Part shown: piece after piece, positions 49,593 to 57,823 of the stretch
Numbering within the stretch: the first letter of the stretch is position 1
Layout of the letters: each line of letters starts with the position of its first letter
NCBI GenBank assembly: GCA_937877715.1
Contig: CALEHW010000036.1
Span: 16,010-80,009, forward strand
Direction of reading: 5' to 3'
Length of the DNA stretch: 64,000 nucleotides
From: an uncultured Methylophaga sp.
Lineage (GTDB): Bacteria > Pseudomonadota > Gammaproteobacteria > GCF-002020875
Program-made: the position numbers and the translations under genes
Notes under the pieces: model-generated
What the model saw: only the letters and a program-made list of their open reading frames with translations
Database searches by the model: none
Told to the model about the DNA's origin: nothing

Positions 49593-51263
49593 ATGCTCAG
49601 CCACCTCTTTATCAGCAACTTTGTACTGGTTGCGGAGACAGAGATCGACTTTCACTCCGGGCTAACCATCCTTACCGGAAAGACCGGTGCGGGAAAATCG
49701 ATCATCTTCGATGCCCTTGGGCTCGCCATGGGCAGTCGCGCAGAGAGTCGCTCTATCCGTCACGGCTGTGAGCAGGCAGAGATCGTGGCCACCTTCCAAC
49801 AGCTGACAGCAGAGATTCTTGAGTGGCTAGAACAACACGAGCTTGAGAACAGTGATCCGCAGGAGCTTATTCTGCGCCGGGTGGTCAGGAGTGATGGTCA
49901 CTCCAGGGCCTTTATCAATGGCACCCCAAGCACCATCCAGGCGCTCCGTGAGCTCTCCTCTCTACTGCTCGATATTCAGGGGCAGCACGCCCATCAACGC
50001 CTGCTAAAGAGGGAGGAGCAGCTCCGTCTGCTAGATTGCTACGCTGGCACAGAGCCACTACTTGAGCATATGGACAGAGAATTCCGGGGGTGGGAGGGGC
50101 TGATCAAAAGCAGAGAGGAGCTAGAGAGAAGTGAGGCTGAACGCAGTGACAGGATCGCCCTGCTGGAGTTTCAGCTGCAGGAGTTTGCACAACTTGGTCT
50201 GCTGGAGGGTGAGGTTGCAGAGCTGGAGAGCGAGCAGTCACAGCTTGCCAACGGGGAGCAGCTACTGGAACAGGGACAACAGGCACTCCAGCTGCTCGAC
50301 GGGGAGGAGAGTGAGCGGAGCGCGGTACAACAGCTCCACCGTGCAGTTGCCAGGCTGGAAGCGCTGGGGTCAATGGATCCGGAGATTCGACCCCTCCATG
50401 AGGCACTACTTGAATCTACACTACAGATAATCGAGACACTCTCTGACCTTACACAACAGATCGACCGCTACACCCTGGATCCGCAACGACTACAGTGGCT
50501 CAACCAGCGGCTCTCGACCATCTCTGATCTGGCACGAAAACACCACTGCAGTGGTGGTGAACTGCCGCAGCGAGAGGCCGATCTGCGGCACCAACTGGAG
50601 CAGCTGCTCACAACAGAACAGCAACTCAATGAAATCGAACAGGCAACCGAGAGTGCGGCCAAACTCTGTTTACAAACAGCACAGGAGATCCACCAGCTAC
50701 GCAACAGTGCCGCTGCGAAATTGCAGCAGGAGGTTAGCCAGGAGATCCAGGCTCTGGGGATGGAGCAGGGAGAACTGCGGATTGCCCTGCGCCCAATCTC
50801 CGCTCAGGAGTTCAGAATCGATGGCTGTGACGAGATCGAGTTTCAGGTCAGCATCAACCGGAGGGGAATCTTTCACCCTCTGGCTAGGGTTGCCTCGGGT
50901 GGGGAGCTATCCCGGGTCAGCCTGGCTATCCAGATCGCCTCCGCCAACCGGGGGGAGACCCCAACCCTCATCTTTGATGAGGTTGATAGCGGTGTTGGGG
51001 GCGCCACTGCGGAACAGATTGGACAGAAACTGCGCACCCTTGGTAACCATACACAAATTCTCTGTGTTACCCATCTACCGCAGGTTGCGGCACAGGGACA
51101 TCACCATCTGAGGATTGAAAAGGAGATTGCCAGAGAGGAGAGCTGCAGCAATATCTCCACTCTGAATAGTGAGGAAAGGATCGAAGAGATTGCACGTATG
51201 CTCGGTGGTGTAGAGATAACCTCTCAGAGTCGTGCACACGCAGAGGAGATGTTGGGGGGCTAA
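49593..51263 (+). CDS. recN: DNA repair protein RecN
   Basis: This SMC-like ATPase acts in double-strand break repair. The 556-residue protein has Walker A (LTGKTGAGKSIIFDALGLA, about 27-46), two long Glu/Gln/Leu-rich coiled-coil arms (about 150-370) and the C-terminal signature/Walker B (ASGGELSRVSLAIQI; PTLIFDEVDSGVGG). It is translated directly after nadK. No LexA box was seen in front of nadK. Confidence 0.96.
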   Translation: MLSHLFISNFVLVAETEIDFHSGLTILTGKTGAGKSIIFDALGLAMGSRAESRSIRHGCEQAEIVATFQQLTAEILEWLEQHELENSDPQELILRRVVRSDGHSRAFINGTPSTIQALRELSSLLLDIQGQHAHQRLLKREEQLRLLDCYAGTEPLLEHMDREFRGWEGLIKSREELERSEAERSDRIALLEFQLQEFAQLGLLEGEVAELESEQSQLANGEQLLEQGQQALQLLDGEESERSAVQQLHRAVARLEALGSMDPEIRPLHEALLESTLQIIETLSDLTQQIDRYTLDPQRLQWLNQRLSTISDLARKHHCSGGELPQREADLRHQLEQLLTTEQQLNEIEQATESAAKLCLQTAQEIHQLRNSAAAKLQQEVSQEIQALGMEQGELRIALRPISAQEFRIDGCDEIEFQVSINRRGIFHPLARVASGGELSRVSLAIQIASANRGETPTLIFDEVDSGVGGATAEQIGQKLRTLGNHTQILCVTHLPQVAAQGHHHLRIEKEIAREESCSNISTLNSEERIEEIARMLGGVEITSQSRAHAEEMLGG

Positions 51264-51275
51264 GCTCCGCTCAAG

Positions 51276-51716
51276 TTAGCGGCACTGTTTGCAGATACCG
51301 TAGATAACCAACGAGTGATCGGTGATGGTGAAGCCTCGCTGTTTTGCAATAGATTTCTGGTGTTTCTCGATCATCTCGTCGATAAACTCCTCGACCCGGC
51401 CACACTTGATGCATAACAAGTGGTCATGGTGATCCCCTCTCTCCAGCTCAAAGACCGAGTGTCCCGTATCAAAATGGTGACGCTTGACCAGACCAGCTCC
51501 CTCAAACTGAGTCAGCACCCGATAGACTGTAGCCAGACCAATATCCTCCCCCATCTCCAGCAGTTGCCGATAGACATCCTCTGCACTCATATGAATCTGA
51601 TTGCTCTTCTCCAGCAGATCAAGAATCTTCATCCGTGGCAGCGTCACCTTCAACCCGGCCCCCTTTAGTTCATCCCTGCGTGATAACTGCTCTCCTGATC
51701 CCTGCTCTGACATCAT
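51276..51716 (-). CDS. fur: Ferric uptake regulator Fur
   Basis: This is an iron-responsive repressor. The 146-residue protein has a winged helix (LKVTLPRMKILDLLE; EDIGLATVYRVLTQFEGAGLV), the metal-site segment HHDHLLCIKCGRVEEF and a C-terminal CKQC pair. It converges with recN and diverges from bamE, as in many gammaproteobacteria. No strong Fur box was seen in the 92-nt gap to bamE. Confidence 0.95.
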   Translation of the reverse strand: MMSEQGSGEQLSRRDELKGAGLKVTLPRMKILDLLEKSNQIHMSAEDVYRQLLEMGEDIGLATVYRVLTQFEGAGLVKRHHFDTGHSVFELERGDHHDHLLCIKCGRVEEFIDEMIEKHQKSIAKQRGFTITDHSLVIYGICKQCR

Positions 51717-51808
51717 CTACAATTTTCCTCTATTTTTTCCAATCACGGGGTGGTTTGGGTATGATTGTCTGCGCTCAATAGCCATTAATGTACAGAATAG
51801 TAAACTAA

Positions 51809-52279
51809 ATGAAAAGTAATCTCATCCTTACCCTTGCCATTGCACTGATCCTCCAGGGTTGTTCCACAATCAGGGAGACAACGGAGGGTAACCTGCTGAG
51901 CCGAACCATGGGTGAGATCCCGGAGCTGAACTTCTCTATGCCAGAGTTTTCCCTACCCAAAATCCCGGGGATTTACCGGGCCGATACCCACCAGGGCAAT
52001 ATTGTGGAGCAAGAGATGGTGAATCGATTGAAGCCAGGAATGAGCAGACGTCAAGTACGCTACATTATGGGCTCACCACTGATTGTTGACACCTTCCACC
52101 AAGAACGCTGGGACTACTTCCATAGCAGGAAGATCGATGGCAAGATACAGGATAGACAGCGAATTACCCTCTTCTTTGATGATGGGAAACTGGTTCGCAT
52201 TGAGGGTGATCTGATGCCCGCAGTTGCAGAGAGGCCGACCGCCAGTGTCGAGATTGGGGAACTTGAGGTTATCCAGTAG
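51809..52279 (+). CDS. bamE: Outer membrane assembly lipoprotein BamE
   Basis: BamE is an outer-membrane lipoprotein of the beta-barrel assembly machine. The 156-residue protein has a lipoprotein signal ending LILQGC and the SmpA/OmlA domain IPGIYRADTHQGNIVEQ, then LKPGMSRRQVRYIMGSPLI and RWDYFHSRK. The stretch between signal and domain (about 20-50) is longer than in E. coli. It is convergent with rnfH, with a 44-bp perfect inverted repeat starting at its stop. Confidence 0.94.
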   Translation: MKSNLILTLAIALILQGCSTIRETTEGNLLSRTMGEIPELNFSMPEFSLPKIPGIYRADTHQGNIVEQEMVNRLKPGMSRRQVRYIMGSPLIVDTFHQERWDYFHSRKIDGKIQDRQRITLFFDDGKLVRIEGDLMPAVAERPTASVEIGELEVIQ

Positions 52280-52424
52280 AGATACCTGATAGTTCCTGGA
52301 ATTTCATCCATACCCTTTGGCGGGGCATCGGTAGCCAGGGATGGCTGCCGTTGAACGAACATGGATGTTGCACAGCGTACCCGCCAAAGGGTATGGATGA
52401 AATTCCAGGAACTATCAGGTATCT
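52280..52424. repeat. 145-bp element with perfect 44-bp inverted arms between bamE and rnfH
   Basis: Arms 52280-52323 and 52381-52424 are perfect reverse complements over 44 bp. The 57-nt centre holds a smaller imperfect stem. The left arm begins one base after the bamE stop. The right arm includes the last three codons of rnfH (Asp, Thr, stop), so rnfH ends inside the element. Perfect arms suggest recent origin or gene conversion between arms. Confidence 0.88.
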
Positions 52425-52723
52425 CCCCCTTTCTTCATCTTCTTTCCGGCTGCCACACGCTGACGGCGCACCTCCTTGGGATCCGCAATCAGGGGGCGAT
52501 AGACCTCTACCCGATCACGCTCCTGCAGCACCCTGTCCCGACGTGCACTTTTGCCAAAGATCCCCATCTTTGCACTCTCAAACTCAATCTCCGGAAAGCG
52601 ATCGAGTACACCTGAAAGCTCGACCGCCTGCTCCAGGGTGGTCCCCTGGTCAACCTCAAGCTCAAGAATTCGTTGCTCATCAGGCCGTGCGTAGGCGACC
52701 TCAACCATGATTGTTTCACCCAT
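52415..52723 (-). CDS. rnfH: RnfH/UPF0125-family ubiquitin-like protein
   Basis: This small beta-grasp protein is encoded with ratA. From 52723 (MGETIMVEVAYARPDEQ) it is 102 residues, with the family segment DRVEVYRPLIADPKEVRRQR near the end. The start is chosen because AGAGAGG lies 9 nt upstream; an ATG at 52729 would have only 3 nt spacing. The start overlaps the ratA stop by 8 nt. The C-terminus (GGDT) is supplied by the adjoining inverted repeat, so the original end may have been altered. Confidence 0.88.
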   Translation of the reverse strand: MGETIMVEVAYARPDEQRILELEVDQGTTLEQAVELSGVLDRFPEIEFESAKMGIFGKSARRDRVLQERDRVEVYRPLIADPKEVRRQRVAAGKKMKKGGDT

Positions 52724-53153
52724 CTCCATATACCTCTCTTGCCCTGTTAACAAATGCATCAACCATCGAACCCGTAATCTGACTAAACAATGATCCAATC
52801 GCCATCTCGGCCACACGACTGGAGAACTGAAATTCTACAGAGAGAGAGATCTTGCACGCACTCTCGCTCAGAGGTTCAAAATCCCACCGTCCTTGTAACA
52901 TCTTGAAGGGGCCATCAACCAGGGTCATCTCTATCGACTCCCCAGGCCGTAGCTGATTGCGGGTCGCAAAAGATTGGCTTACCCCCTTGAAGGCAATATC
53001 AACCTCCGCCACCTTCTCACCCTCTCCCTGCTCCAGGACCCTGCTCCCTCCGCACCACGGCAGAAAGTCTCTATATGCCGGCACATCATCTACCAAGACA
53101 AACATCTCCATATTAGAGTGTGGCACCAGAGCGCTTCTATGGATAGTTGTCAC
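52716..53153 (-). CDS. ratA: RatA-type SRPBCC/START-domain protein
   Basis: The 145-residue protein belongs to the coenzyme Q-binding COQ10/RatA family; in E. coli RatA has been described as interfering with 70S assembly. Conserved segments are RSALVPHSNMEMFVLVDDV, YRDFLPWCGGSRVLE, TRNQLRPGESIEMTLVDGPF and a C-terminal amphipathic helix. It starts with GTG at 53153, next to the symporter stop. Whether it acts as a toxin or in quinone biology cannot be told here. Confidence 0.9.
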   Translation of the reverse strand: MTTIHRSALVPHSNMEMFVLVDDVPAYRDFLPWCGGSRVLEQGEGEKVAEVDIAFKGVSQSFATRNQLRPGESIEMTLVDGPFKMLQGRWDFEPLSESACKISLSVEFQFSSRVAEMAIGSLFSQITGSMVDAFVNRAREVYGDG

Positions 53154-53154
53154 C

Positions 53155-54516
53155 CTAGATCAACTCAATTGCATTGAGGAACACTATAGCGATCGCGATC
53201 GGGGTGACATACCGAATCAGCAATTGCCAACGTCGGTAGGACACCTGCTGCAGACCCAGCTCACCTCTTGAATTGCTCGACCGCATTGCCCAGCCAGCAA
53301 ACAAAGCGATCAATAGTCCACCCAGCGGCAACATGATGTTGGCAGTCAAGTAGTCCAGTAGATCAAAAATGGTCTTATCCATCCACTTCAGCTCTGACCA
53401 TAGATTGAAGGAGAGGATGGTGGCAATCCCCAGTGCCCAGGTTACCGTACCTGCGATCATGGAAGCTCTTCTGCGGCTTATCCCACGACTCTCAACCAAC
53501 CATGCCACTACCGGCTCAATTATAGAAATGGCAGAGCTCCAAGCTGCGAAGACCAGCAGGATAAAGAAGAGGGTACCGAAGATGAGACCACCGGGCATTG
53601 CACCAAATGCAACCGGCAGAGTCTGGAAAATAAGCCCTGGCCCTGCTCCGGGCTCAAGGGAGTTGGCAAATACAATAGGGAATATTGCCATCCCTGCCAG
53701 CAGGGCAACCACCGTATCAGCAATTGCAACGGTGAAGGTGGCCCTGGTTATCGACACATTTTCCGGCAGATAGGAGCCATATATCATGATTGCCCCCATC
53801 CCCAGGCTGAGGGTAAAGAAGGCATGGCCAAGAGCAGTCAACACCCCCTCCGTGGTGATCTTGCTGAAGTCCGGATCAAACAGGAAATGGAACCCCTGGG
53901 CAAAACCACCAGAGTTCATGGCGTACCCCACAAGAATCAGCAGCAGAATAAAGAGTGCCGGCATCAACAGGCGTACCGCCTTCTCCAGCCCCTCACGCAC
54001 ACCGCGTGCCACCACAAACATGGTCATTCCCATAAACATGGTGTGCCAGAAGAGCTGAACTCCGGGGTTGGATACAAGCTCCCCAAAAATCTCTCCAGAC
54101 CGTTCTGCTGTCACCCCTTCAAACAGTCCACTAACCGCCTGCACCACATAGGAGAGCGCCCAACCGGCAATTACGCTGTAGAACGAGAGAATCAGAAATC
54201 CTGTCAACACCCCGACAAACCCCAACAGTTGCCAGTAACCACTGCGCCCCTCCTCCCGGGCAAGGGTGCGCATGGTATTGATCGGGCTCTGTCGGCCACG
54301 ACGCCCCAGCATAATCTCCGACATCATCACCGGAATACCGATCACAGCAATACATAGCAGATAGACTAGAACAAAAGCACCCCCACCATTCTCTCCAGTA
54401 ATATATGGAAATTTCCAGATATTACCCAACCCCACAGCAGAGCCGGTTGCAGCCAATATAAAGGCCCAACGTGAACTCCACTCCCCATGGATTGATTTAC
54501 GACCCTCTACCATCAT
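53155..54516 (-). CDS. Sodium:neurotransmitter symporter (NSS/SNF) family transporter
   Basis: This polytopic sodium-coupled transporter has about 11 hydrophobic segments in 453 residues. TM1 has the family signature (WAFILAATGSAVGLGNIWKFPY) and unwound sodium/substrate site. Length and the lack of long loops resemble bacterial LeuT/MhsT-like members that carry amino acids; the substrate is not evident. The ATG at 54516 has AGGAG 5 nt upstream (54513 is 3 nt further on). It is an extra gene between ratA and smpB, which are usually neighbours. Confidence 0.9.
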   Translation of the reverse strand: MMVEGRKSIHGEWSSRWAFILAATGSAVGLGNIWKFPYITGENGGGAFVLVYLLCIAVIGIPVMMSEIMLGRRGRQSPINTMRTLAREEGRSGYWQLLGFVGVLTGFLILSFYSVIAGWALSYVVQAVSGLFEGVTAERSGEIFGELVSNPGVQLFWHTMFMGMTMFVVARGVREGLEKAVRLLMPALFILLLILVGYAMNSGGFAQGFHFLFDPDFSKITTEGVLTALGHAFFTLSLGMGAIMIYGSYLPENVSITRATFTVAIADTVVALLAGMAIFPIVFANSLEPGAGPGLIFQTLPVAFGAMPGGLIFGTLFFILLVFAAWSSAISIIEPVVAWLVESRGISRRRASMIAGTVTWALGIATILSFNLWSELKWMDKTIFDLLDYLTANIMLPLGGLLIALFAGWAMRSSNSRGELGLQQVSYRRWQLLIRYVTPIAIAIVFLNAIELI

Positions 54517-54617
54517 CAAGACTCCTCTGACCTATAGTAACTCTGTGGATTGTGACTGATCACTCACCGATTCTCAATCTACTAGGAGCCTATCCGGGAA
54601 TAGAGAGCTCACTCAGG

Positions 54618-54623
54618 TATAAT
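54618..54623 (+). promoter_or_regulatory. Possible -10 element of smpB
   Basis: A perfect TATAAT ends 7 nt before the smpB ATG. If used, the transcript would begin at or next to the start codon (leaderless). No convincing -35 was found at 16-18 nt spacing. Confidence 0.35.
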
Positions 54624-54630
54624 CTTCAGA

Positions 54631-55113
54631 ATGGCTAAAACCAATAAAAAGAGCAAAAGATCTACCGGAAGTACCATCGCCCTCAATAAAAAGGCCCGAC
54701 ATGACTTTTTTATCGAGGAGAGCTATGAGGCCGGGGTCTCCCTTGAGGGGTGGGAGGTGAAGAGCCTGCGCGATGGACGGATTCAGATCAAGGAGAGCTA
54801 TGTATTGCTTCGTGACGGGGAGGCCTATCTATTTGGAGCCCATATATCACCACTCTCTACCGCTTCCACCCATATTCATCCGGACCCTCTACGTAGCCGT
54901 AAGCTATTGATGCATCGGAGAGAACTTGATCGCCTGATCGGCCTGGTCGACCGCAAGGGTTATACCCTGGTACCACTGGCACTCTACTGGAAACGGGGTA
55001 GGGCCAAACTGGAGGTGGGTCTTGCCAAGGGTAAACAGGAACATGACAAGCGGGCCGCAATCAAGGATCGTGACTGGAAGCGTGAACAGCGCCGCATCCT
55101 GAAACACTCATAA
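54631..55113 (+). CDS. smpB: SsrA-binding protein SmpB
   Basis: SmpB is the protein partner of tmRNA in ribosome rescue. The 160-residue protein has [39 protein letters not shown] and a basic C-terminal tail ([19 protein letters not shown]) that mimics mRNA in the decoding site. No Shine-Dalgarno is visible at normal spacing before the ATG. tmRNA follows 60 nt downstream. Confidence 0.97.
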   Translation: MAKTNKKSKRSTGSTIALNKKARHDFFIEESYEAGVSLEGWEVKSLRDGRIQIKESYVLLRDGEAYLFGAHISPLSTASTHIHPDPLRSRKLLMHRRELDRLIGLVDRKGYTLVPLALYWKRGRAKLEVGLAKGKQEHDKRAAIKDRDWKREQRRILKHS

Positions 55114-55173
55114 TTCAGCAACAAATCTAACGACAGGAACTTTTCCCGGTTATAATGGTCTATCGTCTACTTT

Positions 55174-55537
55174 GGGGATGACCTGGCTTCGACGTGGGTT
55201 ACAAAACCTGAGGTGCATGCCGAGGATGTAGAAACCTCGTAAATCACTCTGCAAACTTATAGTTGCCAACGACGACAACTACGCACTCGCAGCTTAAACA
55301 CCTGTAGAATGCCGTCTGACTGAAGCCGTGCTTATGCGTTCAGATTCCAGGCGTCGACTCTCATAAGATCGCGATGAAGCATGTTCAGTGTGGATTTGTT
55401 AAACACTTATCTGGACTCGCTACCTGTTCTCCCTGCCCGTCGGGTAGCAGATAGCTAAACTAATAGACCGGGATAAGCATGTAGAGCCGAGGGCAGAGGA
55501 TTTGCGGACGCGGGTTCGACTCCCGCCATCTCCACCA
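55174..55537 (+). ncRNA. ssrA: Transfer-messenger RNA (tmRNA)
   Basis: The 364-nt RNA begins GGGGATGACCTGG, whose first 7 nt pair with CATCTCC before the encoded ACCA. It has a tRNA-like T-arm (GGGTTCGACTCCC) near the end. The tag frame 55265-55297 reads ANDDNYALAA then stop, differing from the common ANDENYALAA at the fourth residue. A TATAAT lies at 55151-55156, about 18 nt upstream of the mature end, with a GACA 15 nt before it as a partial -35. The tmRNA 3' end served as an integration site. Confidence 0.97.
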
Positions 55538-55539
55538 AA
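55520..55539 (+). other. Attachment core in tmRNA 3' end (att, left)
   Basis: CTCCCGCCATC of the tmRNA 3' end, followed by TCCACCAA, is imperfectly repeated at 57196-57213. This marks the left edge of a decayed integrated element. Confidence 0.55.
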
Positions 55540-55566
55540 ACGAGGTTCATTAAGAACCTAAACAAG

Positions 55567-55606
55567 CCCGATAAACCAAATACAACAACGGGTTATCGGG
55601 TTTTTT
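55567..55606 (+). terminator. Intrinsic terminator downstream of tmRNA
   Basis: Arms CCCGATAAACC (55567-55577) and GGGTTATCGGG (55590-55600) pair with one mismatch and are followed by six T. A smaller hairpin AGGTTC/GAACCT lies at 55543-55559. Confidence 0.85.
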
Positions 55607-55630
55607 ATTACCTACAACATCCTACAACGT

Positions 55631-56620
55631 TTAGTAACATCTTAGATTTTTAGTAACATCCATAGTAACATCAGGCTTATGTTTATAGCCGTCTTTGATG
55701 GATGAGTTGTAGTAGTACTTGTGGATGTAGCCACCAAACAGGGTTTTGGAGTTGTATGCTTCTCCCAGCAGGGGTGTACCGGTCAGGCCGATCTTGATGG
55801 AGTCGCGGTCTGATTGCTATAGATTCGCCAGAAAGCTGCCTTTCGGGTTGTAGCTGCGGTGGACTTCATCGAGAAAGAACACACGCTGAACATTCAGGTT
55901 GTAGTCGCTATTTTTTGTTACGGCGGGATCGTCTTTGAACTTCTGAATATTGACGACGGTGATTTCTGCCTTGCCGGAATTGTTGTGGATGGCGGAGGTC
56001 TGCTTGATGTCTTTGGCGAAGGCATCGCGTGAGTCAATGGTATGCACTAGCAAACCGCGCGATGTGAACTCTCTACTGGCCTGAATCAGCAAATCCAGCC
56101 GATCAACAATGAAGTAGAACTTCGCCACCACGCCCTTTTTTTGGAAATAATCCGAAAGGTATTTAACGTTGTAATAGGCCAGTGCGGTTTTCCCACTGCC
56201 CTGGGTATGCCAGATAATGCCCTTATTTACCCCCTCTTCGAGCTTTTGCTCTATTGCCTTGGTGGCGAACATCTGCGGATAGCGCATGACGTGCTTTTGC
56301 AGGCCGCCTTTGGTTTTCACATAGGCAAACGCAAACCTCAGCACAAAGGCCAGCCGCTCACGCTGGAACAAGGAGGTGCAGATTCGGTTTGTGGGCGTGT
56401 CTGGGCTTTTGTTTTTGGCGAATTCTGGGGACTGCTTGGCTTCTAGATCACTGAGGCCTGGATTTATCCGCTTGACGCTTTGGAGAAAGATGTCCGTGAA
56501 GATATTGGTCGAATGATCCCATGTCACCTTCGGGTCTTTCAGAGACAGGTATTCATACCCCAGGCGCATCAAATGCAGAATTGTGGGAATTTTCACCCGT
56601 GAGTCTTCGTTAAACTTCAT
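55631..56620 (-). pseudogene. hsdR: Truncated type I restriction endonuclease subunit R (HsdR)
   Basis: The frame starts at 56620 with a family-like N-terminus (NEDSRVKIPTILHLMRLGYE) and nuclease-domain region. It then has Walker A (GIIWHTQGSGKTALAYYN) and a DEAD-type box (FFLDEVHRSY). An in-frame TAG at 55817-55819 stops it after 267 residues, yet the same frame continues with helicase motif III (IGLTGTPLLGEAY) down to a TAA at 55631. There it runs into the arm-type repeats and ends after about 330 codons; intact HsdR is roughly 1000. Most of the translocase and the C-terminus are gone, and no hsdM or hsdS is present. Non-functional by appearance. Confidence 0.88.
55633..55675 (+). repeat. 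AGTAACATC repeats inside left att
   Basis: AGTAACATC occurs at 55633, 55652 and 55664. The pair at 55652-55675 is nearly the same as 57117-57140 near the other end, with the same 12-bp spacing. They look like integrase arm sites or ends of the lost element. Confidence 0.55.
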
Positions 56621-57116
56621 CCTAACCCCGCCTTACCAGATCCATTCCACTACCGTACTGAACGGCGCAATTGTACCTAAGCATCACGGCTTTATATGGT
56701 TGCTCGCTGGATTATCTCTTCTTTTCTGCACACTGTAGTCACTTAACCTGTCCTCAGCCTTAACCAGACAACCCGAAATGAAGGGATTCTAACTCCAGAC
56801 ACCAAACCACTGTCATCCGCTGAATATGCAGAGAGCGTGAGGATGGTAGTAGGAGACACTGGCCACCTTTAGCCCCCTCTCTGTGCCCCTATAGGGGGGT
56901 CATTTAAGGCCATCCCGAATATGCAGGGCAAGATATCCATTTACCTGCAATTTCCACTCACTGGTGATCTGTATGAATGCTACTTCACCAGAGGAACCAA
57001 TCCCGCAGGAGGAGGTTACTGATAATTATTCGAGGGACTCCTTCACAACCGAACCAAGATTATGACTTATCAACTAAGCTGATTTATGTTCGACACAAGC
57101 CAGTGACTTTTGCTTT
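56621..57116. other. Non-coding remnant of the tmRNA island
   Basis: This stretch of about 500 nt upstream of the hsdR remnant shows no credible gene on either strand. A 12-bp palindrome CCCCTATAGGGG lies at 56886-56897. No hsdS, hsdM or integrase fragment was recognised. Confidence 0.6.
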
Positions 57117-57140
57117 AGTAACACCAATAGTAACATCAAG
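57117..57140 (+). repeat. AGTAACATC repeats inside right att
   Basis: AGTAACACC (57117) and AGTAACATC (57129) repeat the arrangement at 55652-55675 in the same orientation, with about four differences over 24 nt. Confidence 0.55.
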
Positions 57141-57195
57141 ACAACAAACAACAGAACAAATCTATTAGATACAACTAGATACACGGCCTGTTAAG

Positions 57196-57213
57196 CTCCC
57201 GCCATCCCACCAA
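57196..57213 (+). other. Imperfect copy of tmRNA 3' end (att, right)
   Basis: CTCCCGCCATCCCACCAA repeats the tmRNA end with one base missing. It is followed by the hairpin CCCCAGC/GCTGGGG (57220-57240), which may be the original terminator region of ssrA before integration. Confidence 0.55.
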
Positions 57214-57219
57214 CACTCT

Positions 57220-57240
57220 CCCCAGCTATTCTGGCTGGGG
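57220..57240 (+). terminator. Hairpin downstream of right att
   Basis: A perfect 7-bp stem CCCCAGC/GCTGGGG with a 7-nt loop is followed only by AATTT, because the second IS200 copy begins at 57244. The T-tract may have been split by the insertion. Confidence 0.5.
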
Positions 57241-57243
57241 AAT

Positions 57244-57820
57244 TTATGAATCCTCCACCGGCTAAAGCCGGTGGTTTCTGGTTACGGCTGAAAGCCGGTC
57301 ATTTCGCCTAAAGGCGATTTACAGCACACTAAAATCATCATCTGGCTCGTTCGGCTTCTGGTTTTCTATGTACGCTTTCCAGACTTCATCGGTTACATTT
57401 CCACTTGAAGCTACCCAATATCCCCTCGCCCATAAATGCTGGCCCCAATACCTCTTCTTTAGTTGCGGAAACTCTGTAAGCATCTTGTGTGAACTCTTTC
57501 CTTTCAGAAATTGCACCACCTTGGATACCAACAAACTCGGTGGTATTCCTATCAGCAGATGCACATGGTCCCTGTTGATTGATCCTGCATAGATGATTAG
57601 CTCTTTACTTCGTGCAATCTCTCGCAGCAACTCTCTACACCTCAACCCAACATCACCACTCAACACCGGATAACGATACTTCGTCACCCAGACCAAGTGA
57701 TATTTGCAATCCCAAATCGTATGACCCCCATGTTTATAATTCTGCATAACACAACCATACCACCTAACCCTAGCCGCCTGAAGGCGTGGGATTTACGGAT
57801 CCCCTATCGGGGACTTTAAA
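57244..57820 (-). mobile_element. IS200/IS605-type insertion sequence, copy 2
   Basis: This has the same 577 bp as copy 1 at 35847, including both sets of subterminal hairpins. The left neighbour is the att hairpin and the right neighbour is the end of the 135-aa gene, only 4 nt away. Apparent identity of the two copies points to recent transposition. Confidence 0.92.
57319..57747 (-). CDS. tnpA: IS200-family Y1 transposase TnpA, copy 2
   Basis: The 142-residue protein is the same as that of copy 1, with His61/His63 and Tyr126 intact. No accessory gene is linked. Confidence 0.95.
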   Translation of the reverse strand: MQNYKHGGHTIWDCKYHLVWVTKYRYPVLSGDVGLRCRELLREIARSKELIIYAGSINRDHVHLLIGIPPSLLVSKVVQFLKGKSSHKMLTEFPQLKKRYWGQHLWARGYWVASSGNVTDEVWKAYIENQKPNEPDDDFSVL

Positions 57821-57823
57821 AGT

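Noticed and set aside
51717..51808. Fur box between fur and bamE
   Set aside because: No 19-bp inverted GATAATGATAATCATTATC-like site could be aligned with enough matches.
55538..57243. Active type I restriction-modification system
   Set aside because: hsdM and hsdS are absent, and hsdR has a stop codon and loses about two thirds of its length.
57319..57592. Plus-strand frame (74 codons) inside each IS200 copy as an antisense gene
   Set aside because: It lies wholly within tnpA on the other strand and has no ribosome site. IS200 elements do have antisense RNAs, but nothing here shows a protein.
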